A stretch of DNA of 64,000 nt. It comes from Oricola sp. (GTDB lineage: Bacteria; Pseudomonadota; Alphaproteobacteria; Rhizobiales; Rhizobiaceae). Below are positions 7,275 through 15,697 of this stretch, one piece after another. Location: the NCBI RefSeq assembly GCF_022763245.1, contig NZ_JALEGV010000032.1, forward strand, positions 62,001-126,000, in the 5' to 3' direction. The notes below the pieces were generated by a model. That model saw only the letters and a list, made by a program, of their open reading frames with translations. It ran no database searches and was not told the DNA's origin. Position 1 is the stretch's first letter, and every line of letters begins with the position of its first letter. Made by a program: the position numbers and the translations under genes.

Positions 7275-8858
7275 TCACCCGTTGGCGGGGTGAAGCGCGT
7301 TGTAGCGGTAGGGACGGTGCTCCGTGACGACGCCGGTCGTCCGCATGAAGCGTTCCAGATGCGGCAGCAAGGCGTTGACCATCTCCCAGTCGCGCTCCTC
7401 CTTCGGGGTTTCCGGGGCCGAAAGGATGTCGGCTATCTCCCGCATGACGGCGTCGCGGTCGATGCCGGTGACGCGCCCGTCGGCGACGACCTTGCGGCCG
7501 GCGACGAAGACCTGGTCGATGGCGGATTTCGTGGCGCGGTGCAGGATCGTCTCGGTGAGCGGCGTGCGCGGCGAGACGAAGGGGCGCTCGATGTCGGCGC
7601 GCCGCATCAGCACGATGTCGGCCTGGAGGCCGGGGTCCAGCCGTCCCGTCACGCCGCCGAAGCCGGTCGAGCGTGCGCCGTTCTCGGTCGCCATCGCGAG
7701 CACGGCCGCGGCGTCCGGGCGGTCGTTGAAAAGGCCCGTCTCGCGGTGGAGCGCCCAGACGAGCTTCATCTCCACCGTCATGTCGCGGTCGTCGGCGATG
7801 TTGGACTGGTCGATGCCGAGCGCGACGGGAATGCCGCGGGCGCGCATGCGGTTGACGGGGGCGATGCCGCTGCCGAGGCGCAGGCCGGAGCTCGCATTGT
7901 GGCAGGCGATGCAGCCGCAATCGCCGAGCCGGTCGAGATCGTCTTCCGTCGCCCAGTTGGCGTGGCCGAGCGTCAGTTCCGGCCCGAGGCAGCCGAGCGC
8001 GGCGAGATGCTCGATGGCGGTGTGGCCGTGACGGGTTTCGGCGAAACGCGCCTGCCTCTCGGTTTCCAGCAGGTGCATGTGGATGCTGGCGCCGTGCTTG
8101 CGGGCGGTCTCGAAGATCAGCTGCAGGCTCTCGTCGCTGCACCAGTGCAGATTGGCGGGTGCAAGGCTCATGCGTATGCGGTCGTCGCCTGCGTGGCGGG
8201 TGCGCATGGCTTCGAAGAAATCCATGTAGTCGCGGGTGGGAACCGAGGCGGGAGCAAGCTGCGGCGCGATCCAGTCACGGAGATCGGCCGGCAGGGCGTC
8301 GAGCACCCTGGCGTCGTCCTCGTAGGAGAGGACGTTGCGGTCGCGCATCATGAAGGAATAGGACACCCGCATGCCGATCTCGCCATAGGCGCCGAGGATC
8401 GCCCCGGTCGTCGCGGCCCAGTCGTCGGGCGTGCCGACGAGGCCGCTCTGGATGTTGTGGACGGTCGTGGTGCCGCTTTCGAGCATCTCGATCGCCGAAT
8501 AGAGCGTGTCGAGACGCGGGCCGACGCCGCGCATGGCGCGGAAGCGCGGCAGCCAGAATTCGAGCGGAGCGAAGGGAACGCCGGCCATCAGCGGCGTTAT
8601 GCCGAAATGATGGTGGCCGTTGACGAAGCCGGGCAGGGCGATCATCCCGTCGTCGCCGTGGACGGGCAGCGAGGGGTGGCGGCGGACAAGCTCATCGGCC
8701 GGGCCGATTTCGGCGATAAGGCCGCCCCTGACCAGAATGGCCGCATCCGACAGTCCGTTGGGCGGATCGTCTTGACGGAACCCCGTCAGCACAGTGCCGG
8801 CCCGGATCAGGCATTCATGCCCGTCGCTCGGGTGTTGCGTCGTGGGGGTCGAAACCAT
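7275..8858 (-). CDS. ATZ/TRZ-type metal-dependent amidohydrolase (deaminase-like)
   Basis: 527 residues, long for the family (450-480). Metal-site motifs are in order: PGFVNGHHHFG (His82, His84), HMHLLETE, LGHANWATEDD, and GIDQSN for the final Asp. This is the TrzA/AtzA, guanine and S-adenosylhomocysteine deaminase group; the substrate is probably an aminated heterocycle. The start ATG 8858 follows AAGGAGAG on the minus strand, so an upstream ATG at 8906 is rejected. It is divergent from the GntR gene at 9120, with a GTATAC element between them. Confidence 0.85.
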   Translation of the reverse strand: MVSTPTTQHPSDGHECLIRAGTVLTGFRQDDPPNGLSDAAILVRGGLIAEIGPADELVRRHPSLPVHGDDGMIALPGFVNGHHHFGITPLMAGVPFAPLEFWLPRFRAMRGVGPRLDTLYSAIEMLESGTTTVHNIQSGLVGTPDDWAATTGAILGAYGEIGMRVSYSFMMRDRNVLSYEDDARVLDALPADLRDWIAPQLAPASVPTRDYMDFFEAMRTRHAGDDRIRMSLAPANLHWCSDESLQLIFETARKHGASIHMHLLETERQARFAETRHGHTAIEHLAALGCLGPELTLGHANWATEDDLDRLGDCGCIACHNASSGLRLGSGIAPVNRMRARGIPVALGIDQSNIADDRDMTVEMKLVWALHRETGLFNDRPDAAAVLAMATENGARSTGFGGVTGRLDPGLQADIVLMRRADIERPFVSPRTPLTETILHRATKSAIDQVFVAGRKVVADGRVTGIDRDAVMREIADILSAPETPKEERDWEMVNALLPHLERFMRTTGVVTEHRPYRYNALHPANG

Positions 8859-8922
8859 GGATTTGTTCTCTCCTTGTCCGAATCCACTTTTCAACGGATC
8901 ATCCAAAGTGTCGAGGCCGATG

Positions 8923-8932
8923 CCGTATACAT
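8923..8932. promoter_or_regulatory. GTATAC-type operator candidate upstream of the ATZ/TRZ amidohydrolase
   Basis: CCGTATACAT contains the palindromic hexamer GTATAC and matches TGTATACA at seven of eight positions. It is flanked on both sides by ATGCC. It lies 67 bp upstream of the minus-strand ATG at 8858 and is one of the variant members of the site series seen before the C1 genes. Confidence 0.4.
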
Positions 8933-9098
8933 GCCGCGGGAGGCAGATACTGGCGCGCGGCGCGCGCCTCGCGGTGTGCCGGTCGCGTTTTCATGCGGAT
9001 TTTGGGAGGGTTTTCTGCCTCGTGTCACCCGTATCTCTGGGGATGGCAGTACTGCGCAGTTGGCGCGCGTTGCGAAAGCTGCATAATGGGACAGCCCA

Positions 9099-9106
9099 TG
9101 CATACA
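9099..9106. promoter_or_regulatory. Variant operator in front of the GntR gene
   Basis: TGCATACA, one mismatch from TGTATACA, ends 13 bp before the GntR start codon. This is a position that would allow autorepression. Confidence 0.35.
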
Positions 9107-9119
9107 TAAAGAAAACGCC

Positions 9120-9854
9120 ATGAAACAACCCGCGAACAAGACCCACGCCTCTCGCACGGTGATCGAACTGCGCAAGAAAATCCTCGGGGGAGACCTGGTG
9201 GGCGGCACACGCTTGTTCGAGGTTCCGCTGGCGGAGGAACTGGAAATCTCGCGCACGCCGCTGCGGGACGCCATGTCGAGACTGGCCGAGGAAGGCCTGC
9301 TCGAACGCGCGCGGGGCGGCGGGTTTGTCGTGCGTCAGTTCAGCTTCGCGGATGTGATCGATTCCATCGAGTTGCGCGGCGTGCTGGAAGGCACCGCGGC
9401 GCGGCTGGCGGCCGAGCGCGGCGCCGTGCCGGAGGGGCTCGAGCGCATGGAGGCGATCGTCGCCTCGCTCGACGACTGCTTCGGCGAGATGCCGGGCGAA
9501 GTCGATTTCGAGGCCTATTCGGACTTGAACGCCCAGTTTCACGAGGGTCTGGCGGGTCTGGCGGGCAGCGAGATCGTGCGCCGCGAGATCGAGCGGGCGG
9601 CGCGGCTGCCCTTCGCGTCGCCCTCGGCCTTCCTGCCGGACAAGGGCGACATCGCCGCCTTCCGCCGTTCTCTGAACTTCGCCCAGGAGCAGCACAAGGC
9701 GATCATCCAGGCGATCCGCTCGCGCGAAGGGTTCCGCGCCGAATCCGTCGCGCGCGAACATGCGCGTACGGCGCGGCGCAATCTCGAATACATCCTGCAC
9801 GAGGATCGCAGCCTGATGCAGCACGTGCCGGGCTTTGCGCTGGTGGTGGCCTGA
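9120..9854 (+). CDS. GntR-family regulator, FCD subfamily (candidate regulator of the TGTATACA sites)
   Basis: 244 residues. N-terminal winged HTH (FEVPLAEELEISRTPLRDAMSRLAEEG, about 37-62), then a helical FCD domain with SDLNAQFHEGL and late QEQHKAIIQAIRS helices that usually bind a metal and a small carboxylate. It is divergent from the amidohydrolase and convergent with the EamA exporter. A near-copy of the TGTATACA element sits right before its ATG and another GTATAC in the same intergenic region. This makes it the best candidate for binding the same element at 11033, 18478 and 27070 (inference from position; other regulators are possible). Confidence 0.85.
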   Translation: MKQPANKTHASRTVIELRKKILGGDLVGGTRLFEVPLAEELEISRTPLRDAMSRLAEEGLLERARGGGFVVRQFSFADVIDSIELRGVLEGTAARLAAERGAVPEGLERMEAIVASLDDCFGEMPGEVDFEAYSDLNAQFHEGLAGLAGSEIVRREIERAARLPFASPSAFLPDKGDIAAFRRSLNFAQEQHKAIIQAIRSREGFRAESVAREHARTARRNLEYILHEDRSLMQHVPGFALVVA

Positions 9855-9872
9855 CGCCGCCGGGCGGAGCGC

Positions 9873-10823
9873 CTAGGCTGTTTCGGAAATCGCCGCGGCG
9901 CGCCGGCCCGCCAGAAGAAGGCCGTAGAGGGCGATGACGATGACGGCCATCGCCGCGACCTGATAGGTTTCGACCTGTCCTCCAAGCAGCAACACGCTGA
10001 TCAGCATCGTGACGGCCGGGACGGGGACCGTGACGGAACTCGCCAGCGAGACGTCTATGTGGCGCATGGCGTGGAACCACAGAACGAGTTCCGTGTAGTA
10101 GGCGAGCCCCAGCAGCATCGCGGCGAGCTGGAACCGGCCGTCCGTCGCCGCGGCGACGAGCGTGCCCATGTCGCCGACGACGGCATAGACCGCGAGCAGG
10201 AAAACGCCGGAGATGACCAGCCGCGAGACGGTGACCTGATTGGGCGTGACGGGCGTTTCGGCGAGGATCTGGCGAAGCAGGATGTGGGCGATGCTCCACA
10301 GGAGCGGGATGCCGAGCGCGAATGCCGACCACCAGGAGATGTCGGTCACCCGCAGGCTGCCCTGCGTGGTGAGATAGTAGAGCGCGCCGATGAGAAGCGC
10401 GGTGAATCCCAGTTCGGCGGCGGTCTTGCGCTTGCCGAGGAAGAGGGCTTCCAGGAGAATCGCGAAGAGCGGGTATGCCTGGAGTACGATCGCCATGCTG
10501 ACCGGGCCGGCGTTCCGGGCGGCGACCACATACATGTAGGTCGATACGCCGAACACCGCGCCGGTGAACAGGGCGATGGCGATGACGCGGGTGTTCGGCC
10601 GAGGCCGGGCGTGTGCGATGGCGCGCTTCGCGCGTCCGCGGCGCTCCGCGAAGAACAGCGGCAGGCTGGCGACGAGCTGCCAGAATGTCAGCCAGACGGT
10701 GAAGGTCAGCCCGTCGGATCCCGCCGGCCGCGCTTCGGCGAGGAGCGGCATGACGCCGAGAATGATCAGGCAGGCAAACGAATAGACGATGCCGGTGCGG
10801 CGGGAGGGTGACATGGCGGGCAT
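9873..10823 (-). CDS. EamA/DMT-family transporter
   Basis: About 316 residues with ten hydrophobic segments, in two EamA repeats (first from GIVYSFACLIILGVMPLL, second from WWSAFALGIPLLWSIAHILL). This is the drug/metabolite transporter superfamily, a cytoplasmic-membrane exporter of unknown substrate. The N-terminus is uncertain: GTG 10904, ATG 10823 and ATG 10814 are all in frame and none has a good Shine-Dalgarno; 10823 or 10814 puts the first membrane segment near the start. It is convergent with the GntR gene. Confidence 0.8.
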   Translation of the reverse strand: MPAMSPSRRTGIVYSFACLIILGVMPLLAEARPAGSDGLTFTVWLTFWQLVASLPLFFAERRGRAKRAIAHARPRPNTRVIAIALFTGAVFGVSTYMYVVAARNAGPVSMAIVLQAYPLFAILLEALFLGKRKTAAELGFTALLIGALYYLTTQGSLRVTDISWWSAFALGIPLLWSIAHILLRQILAETPVTPNQVTVSRLVISGVFLLAVYAVVGDMGTLVAAATDGRFQLAAMLLGLAYYTELVLWFHAMRHIDVSLASSVTVPVPAVTMLISVLLLGGQVETYQVAAMAVIVIALYGLLLAGRRAAAISETA

Positions 10824-11032
10824 TCGCGGGTTCAGGGGCGGTCGGACGGGTGCTGAGCCCAGCTTTGCCGATCGGTAAGGCACCGGCAACGCAATGTTTG
10901 TCACGATGACATTTCTCTGCGCGCGGGGCGCGAACCTGCGTTTCGTGGCAACGCGCGGTTATCAAAGGGCGGGCAATTTCGTCGCGGCGGGGTGGAAATC
11001 GCTTGCAACATCGCGCGCTATCCGGCAGAGGA

Positions 11033-11040
11033 TGTATACA
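11033..11040. promoter_or_regulatory. TGTATACA operator candidate, first demethylase
   Basis: Perfect 8-bp palindrome TGTATACA, 29 bp upstream of the chosen ATG at 11070. No TTGACA-like hexamer lies 16-18 bp upstream, so reading it merely as a -10 box is not well supported. Confidence 0.5.
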
Positions 11041-11069
11041 CGATAATCGATAACTGAGGAGGAATGCTC

Positions 11070-12482
11070 ATGTCAAAATCGTCTCTCGCCGAAGTTCTCA
11101 AGGGCGTAAGCAGCCCGGTCGAGCTGCTTCGCAACTCGAAAATCGGCATGTATGTATACCCGGTGGTCGCGCCGGAATTTTCGAACTGGCGCAGCGAGCA
11201 GGCTGCATGGCGCGATGGCGCCGTGTTGTTCGACCAGTCGCATCACATGGACGAAGTGATCGTCGAAGGCCCGCAGGCGACCGAGTTTCTAGCCCATCAC
11301 GGCATCAACTCCTTCTCGAATTTCGGCCTGAACCGCGCGAAGCACTACGTGCCGGTGACGCCGAACGGTCACGTCATCGGTGACCACATCATCTTCCGGG
11401 AGCGCGAAGACAAGTACATCCTCGTCGGCCGCGCGCCGACCTCCAACTGGCTGCTGTTCGCCGCTGCCTGGGGCAAGTGGAACGTCCGCATCCGTCACGA
11501 TCCCCGTTCGCCGAGCCGGCCGGAAGGCGAGCGCGTGCTGCGCGAGCATTACCGCTTCCAGATCCAGGGGCCCGAGGCTCCGAAGGTCTTCGAGAAGATG
11601 AATGGCGGTCCGATCCCGGACATCAAGTTCTTCCACGTCGACTGGATCAACATCGGTTCCAAGAAGGTTCAGGCGCTGCGTCACGGCATGGCCGGCGCGC
11701 CGGGTCTGGAAGTCTGGGGTCCCTACAAGGACAAGGACTACATCCACTCGACCATCATGCAGGCGGCCAAGGACGCCGGCGTCGACCTGGTTCAGTGCGG
11801 AAGCCGCGCCTACTCCACCAACACGCTGGAATCGGGCTGGATCCCGTCCCCGCTGCCGGGCATCTACACCGGCGACGGCATGCTGGCCGACTACCGCGAG
11901 TGGCTCGGTGCGGACATGTATGAAGCGGCCGGCGCGATCGGCGGTTCCTTCGTCTCCGACAACATCGAAGACTACTATGTGAACCCGTTCGAGCTGGGCT
12001 ACGACTTCTACATCGGCTGGAAGAAGGACGACTTCGTCGGCAAGGCCGCCCTTGAGAAGATCAAGGCCGAAGGTCCGAAGCGCAAGAAGGTCACCTTCGA
12101 GTGGAACCCGGAAGACGTGCTCAAGGTCATCGCGACCGCTTTCGAGCAGGGCACCCCGGCCAAGTGGATCGACTTCCCGCAGCCGAACTACGCTTCGTCG
12201 TCCGCCGACCTGATCCTGAAGGACGGCAAGAAGGTCGGCATGTCGATGTTCAACGGCTACTCCTGGAACGAGCGTCGCTGCCTGTCGCTGGGCGTCGTCG
12301 ACATCGACATCCAGGAAGAGGAAATCCTCACCCTGGTGTGGGGCGAGCCGGAGACCACCGGCAAGACCTCGACCGAGCCGCACAAGCAGACCGAGATCCG
12401 CGTTCGCGTCGCTCCGACGCCGTATGCGGCCGAGGCTCGCGAAAACTACGCCGACAGCTGGCGCACCAAGAAGGCCAGCTAA
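11070..12482 (+). CDS. LigM/DesA-type tetrahydrofolate-dependent demethylase (GcvT family)
   Basis: 470 residues, the length of the vanillate/syringate O-demethylases LigM and DesA, and longer than glycine-cleavage GcvT. The N-terminus LRNSKIGMYVYPVVAPEF, the DQSHHM segment, ILVGRAP and the GSRAYSTNTLESGW block match this family closely. Tyr30, the VGR arginine and the RAY tyrosine correspond to LigM substrate/catalytic residues as I recall them. It should transfer a methyl group from a methoxy- or N-methyl substrate to THF, forming 5-methyl-THF for the MetF homologue at 18603. ATG 11070 is preferred to 11064 because GAGGAGG ends 7 bases before it. Base and codon use look strongly biased, suggesting high expression. 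The substrate is unknown. Confidence 0.85.
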   Translation: MSKSSLAEVLKGVSSPVELLRNSKIGMYVYPVVAPEFSNWRSEQAAWRDGAVLFDQSHHMDEVIVEGPQATEFLAHHGINSFSNFGLNRAKHYVPVTPNGHVIGDHIIFREREDKYILVGRAPTSNWLLFAAAWGKWNVRIRHDPRSPSRPEGERVLREHYRFQIQGPEAPKVFEKMNGGPIPDIKFFHVDWINIGSKKVQALRHGMAGAPGLEVWGPYKDKDYIHSTIMQAAKDAGVDLVQCGSRAYSTNTLESGWIPSPLPGIYTGDGMLADYREWLGADMYEAAGAIGGSFVSDNIEDYYVNPFELGYDFYIGWKKDDFVGKAALEKIKAEGPKRKKVTFEWNPEDVLKVIATAFEQGTPAKWIDFPQPNYASSSADLILKDGKKVGMSMFNGYSWNERRCLSLGVVDIDIQEEEILTLVWGEPETTGKTSTEPHKQTEIRVRVAPTPYAAEARENYADSWRTKKAS

Positions 12483-12821
12483 GCCGAATTGCGACCCGGC
12501 TCCACGAGGGCCGGGTCGTCTCGCATCTGCCGGCGGCGAGGCGGTTTCCGCATCTCGCCGCCGACAGTTTGACGCAGGGCGGTTCGGCGGAGATCCGTCG
12601 AAACAGATTGCGTTGACGCATGAAATGAGGCCCTATGGGCGCGTCCGGCGACCGCGGTTGCAAGCGGTCGGGACCGGACGGCCCGAATTCGGGAATGCGT
12701 CGGGCGGGAGCAGTGGGCCCTGTCGCATTTCGTCATCAACATCAAAGGTCTGATTGTCTGCCTCGTAACAGAGGGCGCCGGCTCCGCGATCAGTCGAAAC
12801 GACCAATCTGGGAGGTTTCAG
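12483..12821. other. Intergenic region between demethylase and TRAP genes
   Basis: 339 bp with a hairpin near its start (12492-12518), then no convincing gene. Short frames here have no ribosome binding site. A promoter for the TRAP genes is expected, but no clear -35/-10 pair or TGTATACA element was found. Confidence 0.6.
12492..12518 (+). terminator. Hairpin after the first demethylase gene
   Basis: CGACCCGGC and GCCGGGTCG form a 9-bp perfect stem with a 9-base loop, starting ten bases after the stop codon. There is no U-tract after it, so it may be a weak terminator or an mRNA 3'-end stabiliser. Confidence 0.6.
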
Positions 12822-13826
12822 ATGTTTAACCCGACCATGAAAAGCATGACCGCCGCCATCGCCGCCACCGGCGTGGCCGCCACGATGACCGTTGTTTCCG
12901 CGCAGGCGGATTCCCTGAAATTCGCCAGCTGGGTCCCGCCCTTCCACACGATCACCAAGGGTGTGGTCGAGCCGCTGACCAAGGCGGTGGACGAAGGCAC
13001 CGGCGGTGCGACGACGATCGAATATTTCCCGGGCGGCGAGCTCGGTGCCGGTCCGCTGGAACAGTATGTCCGCGTCGTGCAGGGCGTTGCCGACATGTCG
13101 TGGGGCCTGCCGGGCTACACCTCCTCGCAGTTCCCGAAGACCATGCTGGCCGAACTGCCGGGCGCCAAGGGCGACATGCCGGGCTACGAACTGCTGTGGA
13201 ACGCATTCGACGCCGGCATGCTCGACCGTGAATTCCCGGCGACCAAGCCTATGGCCCTGTGGCTCAGCGAGCCGAACATCTTCATCATGAAGGATCACGA
13301 GGTCCGCACCCCCGACGACGTCAAGGGCCTGAAGATCCGCGTGTCCGGCGCGATCGCCGGCGACGTGATGTCGGCGCTGGGCGCCACGCCGGTGCAGATG
13401 CCGGCCGGCGAGATCTACAACGCGCTGCAGACGGGCCTGATCGACGGCGTCGTGACCGGCACCAGCGCGGTTGGCGACTTCAAGCTCGACGAAGTGGCAA
13501 ACTCCTACACCTACAACGTGCCGCTGGGCCAGATCGCGTTCTACACGATCATGAACCAGAAGGCCTATGACGGCCTGTCCGCCGAGGCGAAGGCCGCTTT
13601 CGACGGCATTTCCGGCCGCGCGCTTTCCAAGAGCGCCGAGGATGCCTGGAACGAGAAGGCGGACGCCGTGCTGGAAAGCATGAAGGCTGCCGGCGACAAC
13701 ACGATCATCACGCTGACGGATGAAGAGGCGGCCGCTTTCGCCGCGCTCACCCTGCCGGTGACCGAAAAGGTCGTGAATGATCTCGGCGCTGAAGACGTCT
13801 ACAAGACGATGCGCGGAGAGATGTAG
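12822..13826 (+). CDS. dctP: TRAP transporter periplasmic solute-binding protein (DctP family)
   Basis: 334 residues with an N-terminal signal peptide (about 1-29, cut after AQA) followed by the DctP fold: LKFASWVPPFHTITKGVVEPL, EYFPGGELGAGPLEQ, the GLKIRVSGAIAGDV segment with the conserved carboxylate-binding Arg, and the PAGEIYNALQTGLIDG motif. It binds the solute in the periplasm and hands it to DctQM encoded next. ATG 12822 has GGGAGG upstream. The Arg points to an organic-anion substrate; the neighbouring demethylases suggest a methylated or methoxylated acid (inference). Confidence 0.9.
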   Translation: MFNPTMKSMTAAIAATGVAATMTVVSAQADSLKFASWVPPFHTITKGVVEPLTKAVDEGTGGATTIEYFPGGELGAGPLEQYVRVVQGVADMSWGLPGYTSSQFPKTMLAELPGAKGDMPGYELLWNAFDAGMLDREFPATKPMALWLSEPNIFIMKDHEVRTPDDVKGLKIRVSGAIAGDVMSALGATPVQMPAGEIYNALQTGLIDGVVTGTSAVGDFKLDEVANSYTYNVPLGQIAFYTIMNQKAYDGLSAEAKAAFDGISGRALSKSAEDAWNEKADAVLESMKAAGDNTIITLTDEEAAAFAALTLPVTEKVVNDLGAEDVYKTMRGEM

Positions 13827-13835
13827 GACCAACAC

Positions 13836-14348
13836 ATGCGCGCCATCATCTGGCAATGGGCGGACAGGCTGATCAGCCTGTCCGCATTCGTCGGCACCGT
13901 CGGCCTCATGGTCGGCGTTGTCGACATTTTGATCGACGTGGTCGGTCGCGAATTTCACATGCCCCTGAAGGGCGCCCAGGACATTTCGCAGATGGCCATG
14001 GTGACCATGGTCTTCGGCGGAATGGCGATCGCCGACCGGATGAATTCGCATATCGCGGTCGACATCTTCGAGGGCGTCTTCTCCGAGCGTCTCAACCGCA
14101 TCACCCAGATCATCGCTCCGCTGATCGGCGCCCTGGTCTTCGTGATGCTGGCCAAGGCCATGTGGGACGCCGCCGCATTGTCGCGGATGCTCAACCTCGC
14201 GACGAACATCATTTACCTGCCCAAGGCCTGGTTCCAGTACATGGCGGTGGTCATGTCGGTGATCACGGCGCTGGCCATGATCCTGCGCGCCGTGGACAAC
14301 ATCCTCGGCCGGCCCATGACCGAACACGGGATTGATACGACGCTATGA
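13836..14348 (+). CDS. dctQ: TRAP transporter small permease (DctQ family)
   Basis: 170 residues with four membrane segments (LISLSAFVGTVGLMVGVV, the ISQMAMVTMVFGGMAIAD region, IIAPLIGALVFVMLAKAM, YMAVVMSVITALAMIL). The FHMPLKGAQD loop before TM2 and the IADRMNSHI motif are typical of DctQ. It starts 10 bases after dctP and overlaps dctM by four bases. Confidence 0.88.
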   Translation: MRAIIWQWADRLISLSAFVGTVGLMVGVVDILIDVVGREFHMPLKGAQDISQMAMVTMVFGGMAIADRMNSHIAVDIFEGVFSERLNRITQIIAPLIGALVFVMLAKAMWDAAALSRMLNLATNIIYLPKAWFQYMAVVMSVITALAMILRAVDNILGRPMTEHGIDTTL

Positions 14349-15649
14349 ACGAATTTGCGGTCGGCGGCATCGGGATGGCCATCCTTTTGATGCTGCTCGC
14401 TTTCCGGGTTCCCGTTGCCTTCGCGATGTTCACCGTGGGCTTCGTCGGCATTTCCATCCTGCACAACCCGGCCTCGGCGATGAGCCTGCTGGCCTCGGAG
14501 AGCTTCACGCTCGCCTCGTCGCAGGAGCTGGTGGTCATCCCGCTGTTCATCCTGATGGGCAATGTGGCGACGGTCACCGGCATGAGCCGCAGGCTCTATG
14601 ACGCGGCCTATGCCGTCATCGGATCGTTCAGGGGCGGGCTTGCGTCGGCCACCGTGATCGGCTGCGGCGGTTTTGCCGCGCTGTCCGGGTCCTCGGTCGC
14701 CTCGGCCTTGACCATGGGCAAGGTCTCGCTGGTCGAGATGGACCGCTTCAAATACGATCCGCGCCTGTCCACCGGCGTGGTCGCGGCGGGCGGCACGCTC
14801 GGCATTCTCATCCCGCCGTCGACGGGCTTCGTGATCTACGCGATCCTCGTGGAACAATCGATCGGCCGACTGTTCCTCGCGGGCGTCCTGCCCGGCATCC
14901 TGCTGGCGGCGGTCTTCATCCTGACCGTCACCATGCTTTGCTACTGGAAGCCGGAATTCGGCCCGGCCGGTCCGAAGACCTCGCTCAGCGAAAAGGGGCG
15001 GGCGTTTCTCGGCGCGGTGCCGATCGTCGGCATCACGCTCCTGACCATCGGCGGCATCTATGGCGGGTTCTTCTCGCCGGTCGAGGCCGCCGCGGTCGGC
15101 GCCGGCCTGGTGATCATCGTCGGCTTCGTGATGGGTCATCTGACGCCGATGGGGCTGTGGAAGGCCGCGAAGGACTCCGTCATCACGACCTCGACGGTGA
15201 TGCTGATCGTCATGTCGGCGAGCCTGATCAACCCGTTCCTGGCGCTCAGCCACATTCCGCAGGTGGCGGGCGACTTCCTGGTCAACCTGCCGTTCCCGCC
15301 GCTGGTGATCCTGATCCTGATCCTGCTCACCTATGTGGTGCTCGGCTGTTTTCTCGACAGCCTCGCCATGCTGGTGCTCACCCTGCCGATCTTCTTCCCG
15401 GTGATCGTCAATTTCGGCTTCGATCCGATCTGGTTTGGCGTCCTGGTGGTGCTGACGCTGGAGATGGGGCTGATCTCACCGCCCGTGGGGATGAACGTGT
15501 TCATCGTGAAATCGGTGGCGAAGGACGTTCCCCTAGGGACGATCTTCGCAGGCGTCGCGCCGTTCTTCCTGGCGATGCTGGTGACGCTGGGGATCATCGT
15601 CGCGTTCCCGCAGATCTCGCTGTTCCTGCCGAACACGATGATCAACTGA
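14345..15649 (+). CDS. dctM: TRAP transporter large permease (DctM family)
   Basis: 434 residues with 12 or so hydrophobic segments. Family marks include the FRVPVAFAMFTVGFVG start, IPLFILMGNV, GCGGFAALSGSSVASALTMG, GTLGILIPPSTGFVIYAI and the late GLISPPVGMNVFIVKS. It is the ion-coupled transmembrane subunit that works with DctP and DctQ. The start overlaps the dctQ stop (ATGA), so the three genes form one transcript ending at the hairpin 15664-15684. Confidence 0.9.
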   Translation: MNEFAVGGIGMAILLMLLAFRVPVAFAMFTVGFVGISILHNPASAMSLLASESFTLASSQELVVIPLFILMGNVATVTGMSRRLYDAAYAVIGSFRGGLASATVIGCGGFAALSGSSVASALTMGKVSLVEMDRFKYDPRLSTGVVAAGGTLGILIPPSTGFVIYAILVEQSIGRLFLAGVLPGILLAAVFILTVTMLCYWKPEFGPAGPKTSLSEKGRAFLGAVPIVGITLLTIGGIYGGFFSPVEAAAVGAGLVIIVGFVMGHLTPMGLWKAAKDSVITTSTVMLIVMSASLINPFLALSHIPQVAGDFLVNLPFPPLVILILILLTYVVLGCFLDSLAMLVLTLPIFFPVIVNFGFDPIWFGVLVVLTLEMGLISPPVGMNVFIVKSVAKDVPLGTIFAGVAPFFLAMLVTLGIIVAFPQISLFLPNTMIN

Positions 15650-15663
15650 CGCGTGCTTGCGGT

Positions 15664-15684
15664 CGCCCGTCATCTGGACGGGCG
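15664..15684. terminator. Hairpin between convergent dctM and LysR genes
   Basis: CGCCCGTC-ATCTG-GACGGGCG, an 8-bp perfect stem with a 5-base loop in the 48-bp convergent gap. It could serve both strands; no long U-tract is present. Confidence 0.55.
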
Positions 15685-15697
15685 GTCGCGACCGCTC

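Noticed and set aside
6227-7327. 366-codon plus-strand frame overlapping the deacetylase-fold gene
   Set aside because: Arg-rich shadow frame in another phase; the real product in the overlapping frame has NodB-fold motifs and an AGGAG-led start.
11154-11159. GTATAC copy inside the first demethylase gene
   Set aside because: It encodes the conserved Val-Tyr of YVYP, so coding constraint explains it. Not listed as an operator.
12613-12639. TTGACG ... TATGGG as a promoter for the TRAP genes
   Set aside because: The spacer is only 15 bp and the -10 match is poor, so I did not list it.
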